A DNA stretch of 64,000 bases from Actinomycetes bacterium. Its GTDB lineage: Bacteria; Auribacterota; JAJCYG01. The notes beneath the pieces are model-generated. The model was not told where the DNA came from. It saw only the letters and a list, made by a program, of their open reading frames with translations, and ran no database searches. Below, in pieces: positions 17,794-25,824 of this stretch. Position 1 is the first letter of the stretch; each line of letters starts with the position of its first letter. Location: NCBI GenBank assembly GCA_029263055.1, contig JAJCYG010000099.1, positions 128,083-192,082 on the forward strand. The letters are read 5' to 3'. The translations under genes and the position numbers were made by a program.

Positions 17794-19021
17794 AAAATAT
17801 TTTGCGCAACGCTTGGTTTTTTTCTCTAGAGAAGAAAACCGGTTTTCTCATTCTGTTTTTTTAAACGAAAACGGAGAATGGAAAGAAGAATCTTCAGGAG
17901 AAGGAATGCCTTCCAAAGAGATTTTTTCTTTTCCAAAGGTGTTGCATGCTCGTTTTGCAGGTGTGGTCCCTATAGAAAAAGCTCAAGTTGTTGAATACAA
18001 AACAACACTTCAGTCTAAAGATAAAGTGTTGCAGGTCTTGCCTTTTGAATTAAACAAGTTGATTCCTTATTCTTCTGATGATGTGGTTTTTGACTGCCTC
18101 TTTGCCCGTACAGAAGGAGAAGAGACGGTTTGGAACGTGGTTTATCTGCTTAAAGATGTTTTTGATCAAGAAATCTCTTTTTGGCAAGAAAAGGGTATTT
18201 ACTTAGATGTCTTAGAGTGGGAAGGTGACTTGCAAGTAGAGTGGTTAAAACAGCATGCTAAAGAGAAGATTGTTTTCTCTTCTTTTTCTCAAGCGGCTTC
18301 AACTCATTTTGTACTGCTTCGAAAAAATGAAATTTTAGCGCAAAAAATATTTTTAGATCCATCTAAAGAACAGCGTGAAAAAAGAGTGGAATCTGTTCAG
18401 AAACAGTGGGAGAAAGAATCGCCTTTGTCTGTAGATATCCCGCAAAAAGTACAAGAGTATTTGGCTTCAATGAGTTCTTTATTTTTAGATGGAAAGAAGG
18501 GATTGAATTTTTTATCTTTTCGGACAAAAAAAGAGTGGTTTAGTTCTTTATTATTAAAGAAAGCCCCGGGGCTTTCTTTGCTCTGCTTGGTAGCCTCTTT
18601 TTTATTTGTTTGTGCAGTAGGCGTGCAGTATTGGGATCTGAGCTATAAAATAAAGAGTCTGAAAGTGGAAGAAAAACAGGCTGCAAATGAGGTCAAACAA
18701 AAAACAGGTTTGACTGACAAAGAAGTTTTAGCCGGTCCTCTGAAAGCATTATTTTATCCTGATAGAGGTTCTGTATTGAAAACATTTTTAGCCACATCAG
18801 AAACACTTTCATCAACAGTCAGTTTGAGTTATAAGGGGCACCGTCTTCAGATTGATTCAGATCAGTTTATTTTAGAGGGAGAGACAGGTTCTTTTGCTGA
18901 TGCAGAATCTTTGGAACGTGAGCTTTCCCGTTCAACAAGCTTGAAAAATGTGTCATTAGTTCGATCAGAGAAAAATGGCCGAGCTGTGGTTTTTAAAATC
19001 GAAGCAGATAGGGTGCGTTAA
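17768..19021 (+). CDS. gspL: Type II secretion GspL-like (PilM/N-type) protein
   Basis: 417 residues. The cytoplasmic domain (about 1-260) has an actin-like layout with LPFELNKLIPYSSDDVVFD, the block that marks PilM/GspL-type domains. One membrane helix (about 272-292, LSLLCLVASFLFVCAVGV) precedes a periplasmic ferredoxin-like domain near the C-terminus. GspL binds GspE and anchors it to the membrane. Sequence is divergent from the proteobacterial family, so the name rests partly on position between gspK and gspM. Its stop overlaps gspM by one base. Confidence 0.8.
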   Translation: MNISWPGIKKYFAQRLVFFSREENRFSHSVFLNENGEWKEESSGEGMPSKEIFSFPKVLHARFAGVVPIEKAQVVEYKTTLQSKDKVLQVLPFELNKLIPYSSDDVVFDCLFARTEGEETVWNVVYLLKDVFDQEISFWQEKGIYLDVLEWEGDLQVEWLKQHAKEKIVFSSFSQAASTHFVLLRKNEILAQKIFLDPSKEQREKRVESVQKQWEKESPLSVDIPQKVQEYLASMSSLFLDGKKGLNFLSFRTKKEWFSSLLLKKAPGLSLLCLVASFLFVCAVGVQYWDLSYKIKSLKVEEKQAANEVKQKTGLTDKEVLAGPLKALFYPDRGSVLKTFLATSETLSSTVSLSYKGHRLQIDSDQFILEGETGSFADAESLERELSRSTSLKNVSLVRSEKNGRAVVFKIEADRVR

Positions 19022-19491
19022 TGAAGCAATTAGCATGGCTTAACAAAATGGATCAGTTGCTTAAAAAATCACTTCAATTTTTTGTTGGAGCATTGGTTTT
19101 GGTTCTTTTTGTGGCCATTCCTTGGGAGAAAAAAGTTGAAGCTAAGCGTGTTCAGTTAGGTCGACAGCAGCTTGAAACACAAAAGATGATGCAATGGAAC
19201 GAATCGCTTTCTAAAAGAGAAGATCTTAAAACAGGATCAACAGATTCATTGGTTTGGATTTTAGAAGATGAAGCGATTAAATTGAACCTTCAAGATAAAA
19301 TTGTTCGAGTAACTCCTTATTCTAATATCGTGGACATTGAAATGAATGGAGTTGAGTTGGAAGAGGTGATGACTCTCTTAACTCGGATTGAAAAAAATAG
19401 AGCTGCCTGCAGAGTTATCTCTATGAAATTGACTCCTGAAACAGATCAAGCCTCTCGTTTTTACTTGCACGCTAAGCTTCAAAAGAACTAA
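19021..19491 (+). CDS. gspM: Type II secretion GspM-like protein
   Basis: 156 residues. One membrane helix (about 18-36) is followed by a coiled region (EAKRVQLGRQQLETQKMM) and a small ferredoxin-like domain containing VDIEMNGVELEEVMTLLTRIEKN. That layout and size fit GspM, the GspL partner. Position as last gene of the gsp set supports it. Direct sequence similarity is weak, as is normal for GspM. Confidence 0.75.
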   Translation: MKQLAWLNKMDQLLKKSLQFFVGALVLVLFVAIPWEKKVEAKRVQLGRQQLETQKMMQWNESLSKREDLKTGSTDSLVWILEDEAIKLNLQDKIVRVTPYSNIVDIEMNGVELEEVMTLLTRIEKNRAACRVISMKLTPETDQASRFYLHAKLQKN

Positions 19492-19494
19492 TCA

Positions 19495-20643
19495 ATGAAA
19501 ATTCTAATTGAAGCGCAATCCCTTTTACGACAAAGAACAGGTGTGGGGCAATACACCTATCATTTGATTGAACATTTGATTCCTCTTTTAGCTGATAAAG
19601 GGCATTGCCTTGATCTCTTTTATTTTAATTTTTTAAATAAAAACAAAGCTATTCCTCAGTGGAGAGGTGCTGTTGAGAATAAACAACAGACACTGCTTCC
19701 TGGAAGAGCTTTGTATTATTCCTGGAAAAAGTTTGCGTTTCCTCCATTAGAGTGGGTGACAGGCTCCTCTGATTTGCTTCATTTTCCTAATTTTATTGCT
19801 CGTCCTTTTAATAAGGGGAAAGCAGTGGTGACCATTCATGACCTCTCTTTTGTTCGTTATCCTCAGTTTGCAGAAAAAAAGAACCTCGACTATTTGAATC
19901 ATTGGATTCCTGATTCTGTAAAGCGAGCTTCGCGTATTTTAGTTGTTTCTGAATTTACGAAACAAGAGTTGATTGATATTTATGATGTGCCTGAAGAAAA
20001 AGTAGTTGTGGCTCATAACGGTGTGCGTTCAGATTTTGTTCCTGTTAATGATGCTGCTCGTGTGGCAGCATTGAGAGAAAAGTATCAACTTCCTGATAAA
20101 TTTGCTTTAGCTGTAGGGACTTTAGAGCCACGTAAAAACTATTCATTATTAGTCAAAGCTTATCAGGTTTTAAAAAAGAGTCATAAAAAATGTCCTCCTC
20201 TTATTTTTGTGGGCCCTCCTGGTTGGAATAAAGAGTATGAACGTTTGAAAAAAATGGTGGCTGAAAAAAAATTAGAAAAATCGATCCGGTTTTTGTTTTA
20301 TGTGGATGATGAAGATATGGTCCCTTTTTATTCAGCAGCAACCACTCTTTTGTTTCCTTCTGTCTATGAAGGTTTTGGTTTGCCGGTGCTTGAAGCAATG
20401 GCTTGTGGTACCCCTGTTATTTGTTCTAATGCAGCTTCTTTACCTGAGGTGGCGGGGAGTGCTGCAATTACTTTGCCTCCAGATAATCCTGAAGAGTGGG
20501 CTGAGGCGTTAACTCTTTTTTGGGAAGATGAGTCTAAGCAAAAAGAAATGGCTGAAAAAGGGTTGGTGCAATCAAAAAAATTCACTTGGCAACAGACTGC
20601 AGAAAAGACTTTAGAGGCTTATGAACAAGCGCTTCGGGATTGA
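19495..20643 (+). CDS. GT4-family glycosyltransferase (first of a tandem pair)
   Basis: 382 residues. The N-terminal donor-independent domain opens with ILIEAQSLLRQRTGVGQYTYHL. The C-terminal GT4 (Pfam Glycos_transf_1) domain has AVGTLEPRKNYSLLVKAYQVL and the nucleotide-sugar-binding E-x7-E segment YEGFGLPVLEAMACGTPVICS. It transfers a sugar from a nucleotide sugar, probably in envelope polysaccharide synthesis. It starts 3 bases after the gspM stop, so it may read through from the secretion operon. It overlaps its paralogue downstream by 23 bases. Confidence 0.9.
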   Translation: MKILIEAQSLLRQRTGVGQYTYHLIEHLIPLLADKGHCLDLFYFNFLNKNKAIPQWRGAVENKQQTLLPGRALYYSWKKFAFPPLEWVTGSSDLLHFPNFIARPFNKGKAVVTIHDLSFVRYPQFAEKKNLDYLNHWIPDSVKRASRILVVSEFTKQELIDIYDVPEEKVVVAHNGVRSDFVPVNDAARVAALREKYQLPDKFALAVGTLEPRKNYSLLVKAYQVLKKSHKKCPPLIFVGPPGWNKEYERLKKMVAEKKLEKSIRFLFYVDDEDMVPFYSAATTLLFPSVYEGFGLPVLEAMACGTPVICSNAASLPEVAGSAAITLPPDNPEEWAEALTLFWEDESKQKEMAEKGLVQSKKFTWQQTAEKTLEAYEQALRD

Positions 20644-21769
20644 TGCCCGCTGGATTACACGTGAGATTTCTGGAATCGGCCGTTATACGGAGCGATTGAT
20701 TCATGCTATGACCCAAGAAGATACTGAGAACCTTTATTTTATCTTTTTTTCAGATAAAGAGATTCAAGCTCAGTTTAGCAAAAAATTTCCGTATCATCTT
20801 CGTTCTAATGTGAATCCGATTACTGTTCCTTATTCTCCTTTTTCTTTAAAAGGGATGTGGGCAATACGAAAAGAGATTAAACGCTTTAAAATTGATTTGT
20901 TTCATTCGACTAATTTTATGATTCCTTTGTTGGGACCAAAAATCAAATATGTGGCAACGGTTCATGATTTGATTCCTCTAATTCATCCAGAGTATACGCC
21001 TAAGGCAAAGAAGACACGTTTTTATTGGCTATACAAAACCTTGATGCAACACATTGTGAAAAAGTGTGCGCTGATTCTAACTGATTCAGAACATTCTAAA
21101 AAGGATCTCGTACAAACCTTAAGTGTGCCTGAAGAGAGAGTTCAACGGATTTATATCAGTATTGATGGAAAATATAAGCCAAAAACAACGAGCGTTTTTC
21201 CAGAAGCCATTGAAAAAGAAATGAATGTGAGGCCGCCTTACTTTTTATATGTTGGCCGCCATGATCCGTATAAAAATATTTTAGGACTTGTTCAGGCTTA
21301 TGCTGACACTTTAAAAGAAGAGCCTAATCCTATTCCATTGGTGGTAACAGGAAAGCTAGATGCGCGTTATCCTGAGGCGTATCAATTTTGTGAACAAAAT
21401 AAGTTATTAGAAAAAGTGGTTTTTACAGGCTATGTTTCTGATTCTAACCTGTTAGCACTCTATCAATATGCCCATGCTTTGATTTTGGTCAGCAAGTATG
21501 AAGGATTTGGTTTGCCGGTTTTAGAGGCAATGGCTTCTGGGACACCTGTTATTTGTTCAAAGTCTGCTTCACTGCCTGAGGTAGCAGGGGAGGCGGCTGT
21601 TTTAGTTGAGGCAGAATCCAAACAAGAGATTGCCCGCGCTCTTTGTCTGTTGATCCAAAACAATGACCTGCGTGAGCAACTTATTGAAAAAGGCCTTTCT
21701 CAAGTCAAAAAGTTTAGCTGGAAAGAGTGTGGTCAGGCGACTCGACAAGCTTATTTGTCAGTTCTTTAG
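20621..21769 (+). CDS. GT4-family glycosyltransferase (second of a tandem pair)
   Basis: 382 residues, the same length as its upstream neighbour. It shares the opening FGIDARWITREISGIGRYTERL and the donor-site segment YEGFGLPVLEAMASGTPVICS. The acceptor-domain sequences differ considerably, so the pair is an old duplication with probably different acceptors or donors. The start overlaps the previous gene by 23 bases, indicating coupled translation. The gene converges with yqeY; their stop codons overlap by 4 bases. Confidence 0.9.
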   Translation: MNKRFGIDARWITREISGIGRYTERLIHAMTQEDTENLYFIFFSDKEIQAQFSKKFPYHLRSNVNPITVPYSPFSLKGMWAIRKEIKRFKIDLFHSTNFMIPLLGPKIKYVATVHDLIPLIHPEYTPKAKKTRFYWLYKTLMQHIVKKCALILTDSEHSKKDLVQTLSVPEERVQRIYISIDGKYKPKTTSVFPEAIEKEMNVRPPYFLYVGRHDPYKNILGLVQAYADTLKEEPNPIPLVVTGKLDARYPEAYQFCEQNKLLEKVVFTGYVSDSNLLALYQYAHALILVSKYEGFGLPVLEAMASGTPVICSKSASLPEVAGEAAVLVEAESKQEIARALCLLIQNNDLREQLIEKGLSQVKKFSWKECGQATRQAYLSVL

Positions 21770-21790
21770 CTTAGCTTTGAACTGACAAGT
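21753..21790. terminator. Inverted repeat spanning convergent gene ends
   Basis: Arms 21753-21764 and 21779-21790 pair over 12 bases (one G-T) with a 14-base loop containing both stop codons. There is no strong T run, so it may be a bidirectional terminator or simply block 3' degradation. Confidence 0.4.
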
Positions 21791-22200
21791 TGTTGAACAA
21801 GTTTGCCATCGAGCTCTGCGCCGCTTGCCATGACTGCTTTCATCACTTTTCCCATTTCTTGTTTACTTGTGGCTCCGGTTTCAGCAATGGCTGTATCAAC
21901 CAATTTGACTGTCTCTTCTTCAGAGAGTTGTTTGGGTGCAAATTCTTCTAATACTTTTAGCTGGGCTTCTTCTCTTTCAACCAAGTCATTACGATTGGCA
22001 TTTTTAAACTGCTCAATAGAGTCTTTACGTTTTTTCACACTTCGTTTGACGATTTGAATAATGCCTGCGTCATCAAGCTCTTTGCGCGTATCAATTTGCT
22101 CTTTTTTGACATCGGCTAGTAACATGCGCAGGGCATCTAAGCGAATTTTGTCTCGGGCTTTCATTGCCTCTTTTATCTTATCTTGAATTTGTTCAATCAT
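21766..22200 (-). CDS. yqeY: GatB/YqeY domain protein
   Basis: 144 residues, the full length of the stand-alone YqeY family. The all-helical pattern I-x-x-x-I-K-E-A-M-K-A-R-D at the start, LDALRMLLADVKKEQID and SKQEMGKVMKAVM are typical. The family is related to the tRNA-binding tail of GatB and is thought to help amide-tRNA metabolism, but the precise role is unproven. An AAGGA ribosome-binding site lies just upstream. It has its own promoter, divergent from and overlapping that of the 22280 gene. Confidence 0.93.
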   Translation of the reverse strand: MIEQIQDKIKEAMKARDKIRLDALRMLLADVKKEQIDTRKELDDAGIIQIVKRSVKKRKDSIEQFKNANRNDLVEREEAQLKVLEEFAPKQLSEEETVKLVDTAIAETGATSKQEMGKVMKAVMASGAELDGKLVQQLVSSKLS

Positions 22201-22224
22201 TGAGTGATCCTTTCGTAAGGCCCT

Positions 22225-22253
22225 ATAATAGCGATTTTTCTATTGGCAGGCAA
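22225..22253 (-). promoter_or_regulatory. Putative yqeY promoter
   Basis: On the minus strand TTGCCT (complement of 22248-22253), 17 bases, TATTAT (complement of 22225-22230). It overlaps the divergent promoter at 22243-22270, so the two transcription units may compete. Confidence 0.5.
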
Positions 22254-22270
22254 AGGGGTTATGCTAAAAT
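22243..22270 (+). promoter_or_regulatory. Putative promoter of the 22280 envelope operon
   Basis: TTGGCA (22243-22248), 16 bases, TAAAAT (22265-22270), each 5 of 6 consensus. The ATG is only 9 bases past the -10 box and lacks a ribosome-binding site, implying a leaderless or nearly leaderless mRNA. Confidence 0.6.
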
Positions 22271-22279
22271 CTTAATGTC

Positions 22280-22633
22280 ATGCGCAATCGCATTTTACTA
22301 GGACTACTCCCTTTTTTGTCGTTTATTTTGTTAAGCATTCCTGCTTTTGCTCAGGAAGAGACCTTTTCTAAAGATGATCGTGACCAAAAAATTGAGTATT
22401 TTGGGGCGGATCAGCAAGTTTATGATAATCTTTTAGAGTTTCCAATTGAAACCATTCCAGCCACTTATGGGCGTTTAGTTTCAGTGCATCGTTCTCCTTT
22501 TAATCCAAAAGAGCGGGAACTGTGGTTTGAAGGCAATAATGGGGTGATCCGTCGGGTTGTTCTGGTGCCTATTAAAAATCGAGTCCCTCCTTTTATGATT
22601 TACAGGCAAGTGCTCACATTAGAACGAGATTAG
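22280..22633 (+). CDS. Small exported protein of unknown function
   Basis: 117 residues. A clear Sec signal peptide (MRNR, hydrophobic core, cleavage near AFAQE around residue 25) leaves a mature domain of about 92 residues with LVSVHRSPFNPKERELWFE and VIRRVVLVPI. I do not recognise the family. It is the first of four consecutive genes that all encode exported or lipid-anchored products, followed by a lipoprotein after 10 bases. The context suggests an envelope function shared with the TPR protein and phosphodiesterase. Confidence 0.7.
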   Translation: MRNRILLGLLPFLSFILLSIPAFAQEETFSKDDRDQKIEYFGADQQVYDNLLEFPIETIPATYGRLVSVHRSPFNPKERELWFEGNNGVIRRVVLVPIKNRVPPFMIYRQVLTLERD

Positions 22634-22643
22634 GGGATCTATC

Positions 22644-23054
22644 TTGAGGCAGCTCTTTATTTTATTTTTGTTGTCTAGTTTGCTTTTTAGCGCTGGGTGT
22701 GCTCGTCAGGGGCTTTATGCCCATGGCTTGAATGAAAACCGTCAGATTGTGCCTAAAATCTACTTTGTTAATTACGAAAAGGGATTTTTGCATGCTTTAC
22801 ATGCCGTGGAATTGCAGTCTGGGTGGCGACTAAATTATTTTGACAAGAATACAGGCATTATCGAAGCACTGACTCCAAAAAAAGATACTGTGACTGTGCG
22901 CGTTGCTTCAATTGATCAGTCGACAACAAAGATCTTTGTTTTTGTTGATTCAAATAGCTACTCTTTTAACCCTTCAGAGCGTTTTGTTTCAATTATTAAC
23001 CAATATTATCAACAACTTGATGGCCACCTAGAGGGTATTGATGAAAACAGTTAA
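22644..23054 (+). CDS. Predicted small lipoprotein
   Basis: 136 residues from a TTG start with AGGGGA (22632-22637) 6 bases upstream. The signal ends in SAGC, with Cys at residue 19. The mature part (about 117 residues) has the alternating pattern of a small alpha/beta domain: HAVELQSGWRLNYFDKNTGIIEA followed by VTVRVASIDQSTTKIFVFVDS. This looks like a compact sandwich domain of outer-membrane lipoproteins, but I cannot name it. It overlaps the TPR-protein gene by 14 bases. Confidence 0.7.
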   Translation: MRQLFILFLLSSLLFSAGCARQGLYAHGLNENRQIVPKIYFVNYEKGFLHALHAVELQSGWRLNYFDKNTGIIEALTPKKDTVTVRVASIDQSTTKIFVFVDSNSYSFNPSERFVSIINQYYQQLDGHLEGIDENS

Positions 23055-24051
23055 ACCTTTCTTTTTCTTTCTTCTTTTTTCTTTGATTTTTGTTTCAACC
23101 TCTTTTGCTAAAGAAAAAGCATATCCTTTAAGGTTAGCTGTTATTGATTCTACAAATGTTTTTCCTGCTGAAAATAAAAAAGAACAGGCTCGAGAAACTG
23201 TTTATGCTTATGCGCTTCCTGAAATTTTTTCTCAATATTTAAGAAAAATCCCTGAAACCATGGCGCTTGACCGCGATGTGATTCATGGTGCCCTTCCTTA
23301 TTCCTTAAAAAATGTCAAACTGAATCAAGTGATTGATTTTGGAATCGACTATTTGATTCAAGTTGAGTTTGCTCTTCTAGAAGATAAAAGAATTGAACTT
23401 CATTTAAAAATGATGGATGTCTCGGATGGAAAGATTGAATCACTACGTAAACTTAGAGGTCAAGAAGAGAAGATTCTTGAAATGCTAAGTGATTTTACCT
23501 TGGTGGTTGCTCAGTATTTTAAGCGAGACTTGACTAAAAAACAGATTAAAGAAATCAAAAAAAGTGAGTCTGTGTCTATAAGTTCAATGTATAGATATGG
23601 TCGAGGTTTAGACTTTTATTTTAAAAAACAGCCAGGAGCGGCTGTGTTGGCCTTAGAACAATTTAAAAAAGCAGAGTTTTTTGATTTGCTTTTTTTACCT
23701 GCTTACGTAGCCCGTGCTAAAACAAATCTTTTTTTGTATTCAAACAAAGTCCAGCCTAAAAGGAATCTTGACGCAGCCTATGAAAATTTGCGCAAAGCTC
23801 TTTTTACTGATTCAAAGTATTTAGAAGCGTATGAGTTGTTGTCACAGGTCTATTATGAAAAAGGGAATTATGTGGATAGTATTCGAGAAGGGTTTCGAGC
23901 GCTGAGATTAAACTCTTTTTCAGCTGATGCGCGTTTATCTATGGCACGGTCTTATTTGAAAATGGATAAAAGAAGTAATGCTGTTGAACAAGTTGAAAAA
24001 GTTTTAGAAATAAACCCAACAAATATTGAAGCAAGAAAAGTACTTGAGTAA
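23041..24051 (+). CDS. Exported TPR protein
   Basis: 336 residues from the ATG at 23041; a TTG immediately before it is also in frame. The signal peptide is rich in Phe and Leu and is cleaved near SFAKE (about residue 25). Residues 25-160 form an alpha/beta domain, with RLAVIDSTNVFP and DYLIQVEFALLEDKRIELHLKMMDV, resembling the lipoprotein/TolB-N-like folds that precede TPRs. The C-terminal half has about three TPRs, e.g. YLEAYELLSQVYYEKGNYVDS. It is probably a periplasmic scaffold. Its stop overlaps the ATG of the phosphodiesterase by one base. Confidence 0.75.
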   Translation: MKTVKPFFFFLLFSLIFVSTSFAKEKAYPLRLAVIDSTNVFPAENKKEQARETVYAYALPEIFSQYLRKIPETMALDRDVIHGALPYSLKNVKLNQVIDFGIDYLIQVEFALLEDKRIELHLKMMDVSDGKIESLRKLRGQEEKILEMLSDFTLVVAQYFKRDLTKKQIKEIKKSESVSISSMYRYGRGLDFYFKKQPGAAVLALEQFKKAEFFDLLFLPAYVARAKTNLFLYSNKVQPKRNLDAAYENLRKALFTDSKYLEAYELLSQVYYEKGNYVDSIREGFRALRLNSFSADARLSMARSYLKMDKRSNAVEQVEKVLEINPTNIEARKVLE

Positions 24052-25700
24052 TGAAAATACCTTTGTTTTTTGTCTCTGCCTTACTTTTGATGGGGTGTGC
24101 CAATCCCTCTCTAAAACCTCTTTCTGAAACAGATCTTCCTCTTAAAGAAAATCGTAAATGCCTTCTCTTTGTTGTAGATGGTTTAGGAGGAGATATTGCT
24201 AAAAAGTGGATTAAAGAAGGAAAACTTCCTCATTTTAAGAAACATATTTATGACCGGGGTCTTTGGGTTAAAGAGGCCACTTCAGTTTTTCCTTCTGTAA
24301 CAGCCGCCGCTATGACTTCTATTATGACCGGAGTCTATCCAGGCAAACATAATGTGATTAATTTTCAATGGATTGATCGCCAAACAGGCCATTACAAATG
24401 TTATATTGGAACAGACATTTTTAATTTTACCCAAGATCTTAATCCAAATGTAAAAACAATTTTTGAGTATTTCCCAAAAGAAGAGACTGCTTCGTTTGGC
24501 TTTTTAATGGATAAAGGATCAGGGCATACAGATACGCTCATATTTGCCGCGCTCAATCCTTTTCGTGGTCTTTCTGCACAAGCGCATGTTGCTCTTTCTG
24601 AATTCTTATCTCTTTTTTCTCTAGGCAAGGCCTTTCCTCGCCTGATGGCATTTTATGAATGGCATGTTGATGTGCGAGGACACCGACAGGGAGGAGAGTC
24701 TAAGGCTACGCTGCGAGAGATGCAAGATGCAGATGCTAATTTTGGACGGTTGGTTCAGATGTATGAAGAAAGAGGGTTGTATGATCAAACCTATTTTATT
24801 TTGATTTCAGATCATGGTATGGCACCTGTTAAAAAAAGTTTTTATGTGGATAAATATTTAGAAGAAAATGGATTTAAAACTCGGATGATTTCATGGAATT
24901 TAGGGGAATCACACATTCCTTCAGATTGGGACAGAGTTGATTCGTTATTGGGAACAACTAAAAAGATTTATGATGCTGATTCTGTTGTTGGAGCAGCAGG
25001 AGGGGGTTGTGCCACAGTTGATCTTGTGCGAAATGGGGGCATTGCAATCAATGGTAAAGGAACCGCTGCATTGTGGAAAGAGCAGTTGACCTATTCTGAT
25101 GTGCGCCAGGCTAAAACGGCACAGGGTCAAGTGGTGGATGTCATTGAGTTGATGAATGAAGTGAAAGCAATAGACTTTTTACTTGTTCGAGATGATGCTG
25201 ATGGTGTTGATGGAGAGCGGAGAGTTCGCGTTGTGAGCGATAAAGGAGAGACGTTGATTCGTCGGGTTCAAGGTCCTAATAATTATTTTTTTTACAAAAT
25301 GGAAGTTCTTAAAGGAAAGGATCCACTCAGTTTAGTTGACGAACATCAGATTCGTCCTTTAGTTCGTTCTGATCGTTTTTATGAAGCCAAAGCATGGTAT
25401 GAAGCACTCCGTGGTGAAGATTATCCTGATGCCGTGATTCAGTTTGCACAAGTGTTTGATTCACCCCGCGCGCCGACTCTTTTGTTGTGTGCGGCTGAAG
25501 ACTGGAGTTTTAATTCTCAAATTGTGGGCAAGCATGCAGGGCCTCTTGAAGAGGAAATGATTGCTACATTTTGTTTGGCTGGCCCGGGTATTGAAAAGGG
25601 AGAATTAAAACAAGCCCGTATTGTGGATATGGTGCCGACTGTGTTGAAGTTGCTTGGAGTGGAGCAAGAGGCTCCACTAGATGGGAAATCGATACTATAA
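24051..25700 (+). CDS. Lipid-anchored alkaline-phosphatase-superfamily phosphodiesterase
   Basis: 549 residues. The lipoprotein signal ends in LMGC (Cys16). The type I phosphodiesterase/nucleotide pyrophosphatase fold shows the metal Asp in VVDGLGG, the nucleophile Thr in FPSVTAAAMTSIMTGVYPGKHN, the second metal site in LISDHGM and a late metal His in VGKHAGPLEEEMIATF. It hydrolyses a phosphodiester or phosphonate outside the cytoplasm; candidates are nucleotides, phospholipid head groups or polymer phosphates. The substrate is unknown. It is last in the four-gene envelope operon. An imperfect inverted repeat at about 25703-25734 lacks a T run. Confidence 0.88.
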   Translation: MKIPLFFVSALLLMGCANPSLKPLSETDLPLKENRKCLLFVVDGLGGDIAKKWIKEGKLPHFKKHIYDRGLWVKEATSVFPSVTAAAMTSIMTGVYPGKHNVINFQWIDRQTGHYKCYIGTDIFNFTQDLNPNVKTIFEYFPKEETASFGFLMDKGSGHTDTLIFAALNPFRGLSAQAHVALSEFLSLFSLGKAFPRLMAFYEWHVDVRGHRQGGESKATLREMQDADANFGRLVQMYEERGLYDQTYFILISDHGMAPVKKSFYVDKYLEENGFKTRMISWNLGESHIPSDWDRVDSLLGTTKKIYDADSVVGAAGGGCATVDLVRNGGIAINGKGTAALWKEQLTYSDVRQAKTAQGQVVDVIELMNEVKAIDFLLVRDDADGVDGERRVRVVSDKGETLIRRVQGPNNYFFYKMEVLKGKDPLSLVDEHQIRPLVRSDRFYEAKAWYEALRGEDYPDAVIQFAQVFDSPRAPTLLLCAAEDWSFNSQIVGKHAGPLEEEMIATFCLAGPGIEKGELKQARIVDMVPTVLKLLGVEQEAPLDGKSIL

Positions 25701-25756
25701 GACCTTGTTAATACTGTTCTTGTGTAAAACAAGGACCCTCCTGATCTCTCCCTCCC

Positions 25757-25785
25757 TTGACAAACCATTAAAAAACAGCTATATT
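25757..25785 (+). promoter_or_regulatory. Strong predicted promoter of the giant HEAT-repeat gene
   Basis: TTGACA (perfect) at 25757-25762, 17 bases, TATATT (5 of 6) at 25780-25785. The ATG at 25825 has AAGGGA at 25816-25821. This is one of the best sigma-70-type matches in the window. Confidence 0.8.
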
Positions 25786-25824
25786 TTTATGTAAGTTATT
25801 TACTTAGATGAAGTTAAGGGATTT

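Noticed and set aside
19495..21769. Tandem glycosyltransferases as a recent duplication or assembly artefact
   Set aside because: The two proteins share motifs and length but differ widely outside the donor site, so the duplication is old and real.
25703..25734. Rho-independent terminator after the phosphodiesterase gene
   Set aside because: CCTTGTT/AACAAGG could pair but with an 18-base loop and no T run, so it is too weak to list.
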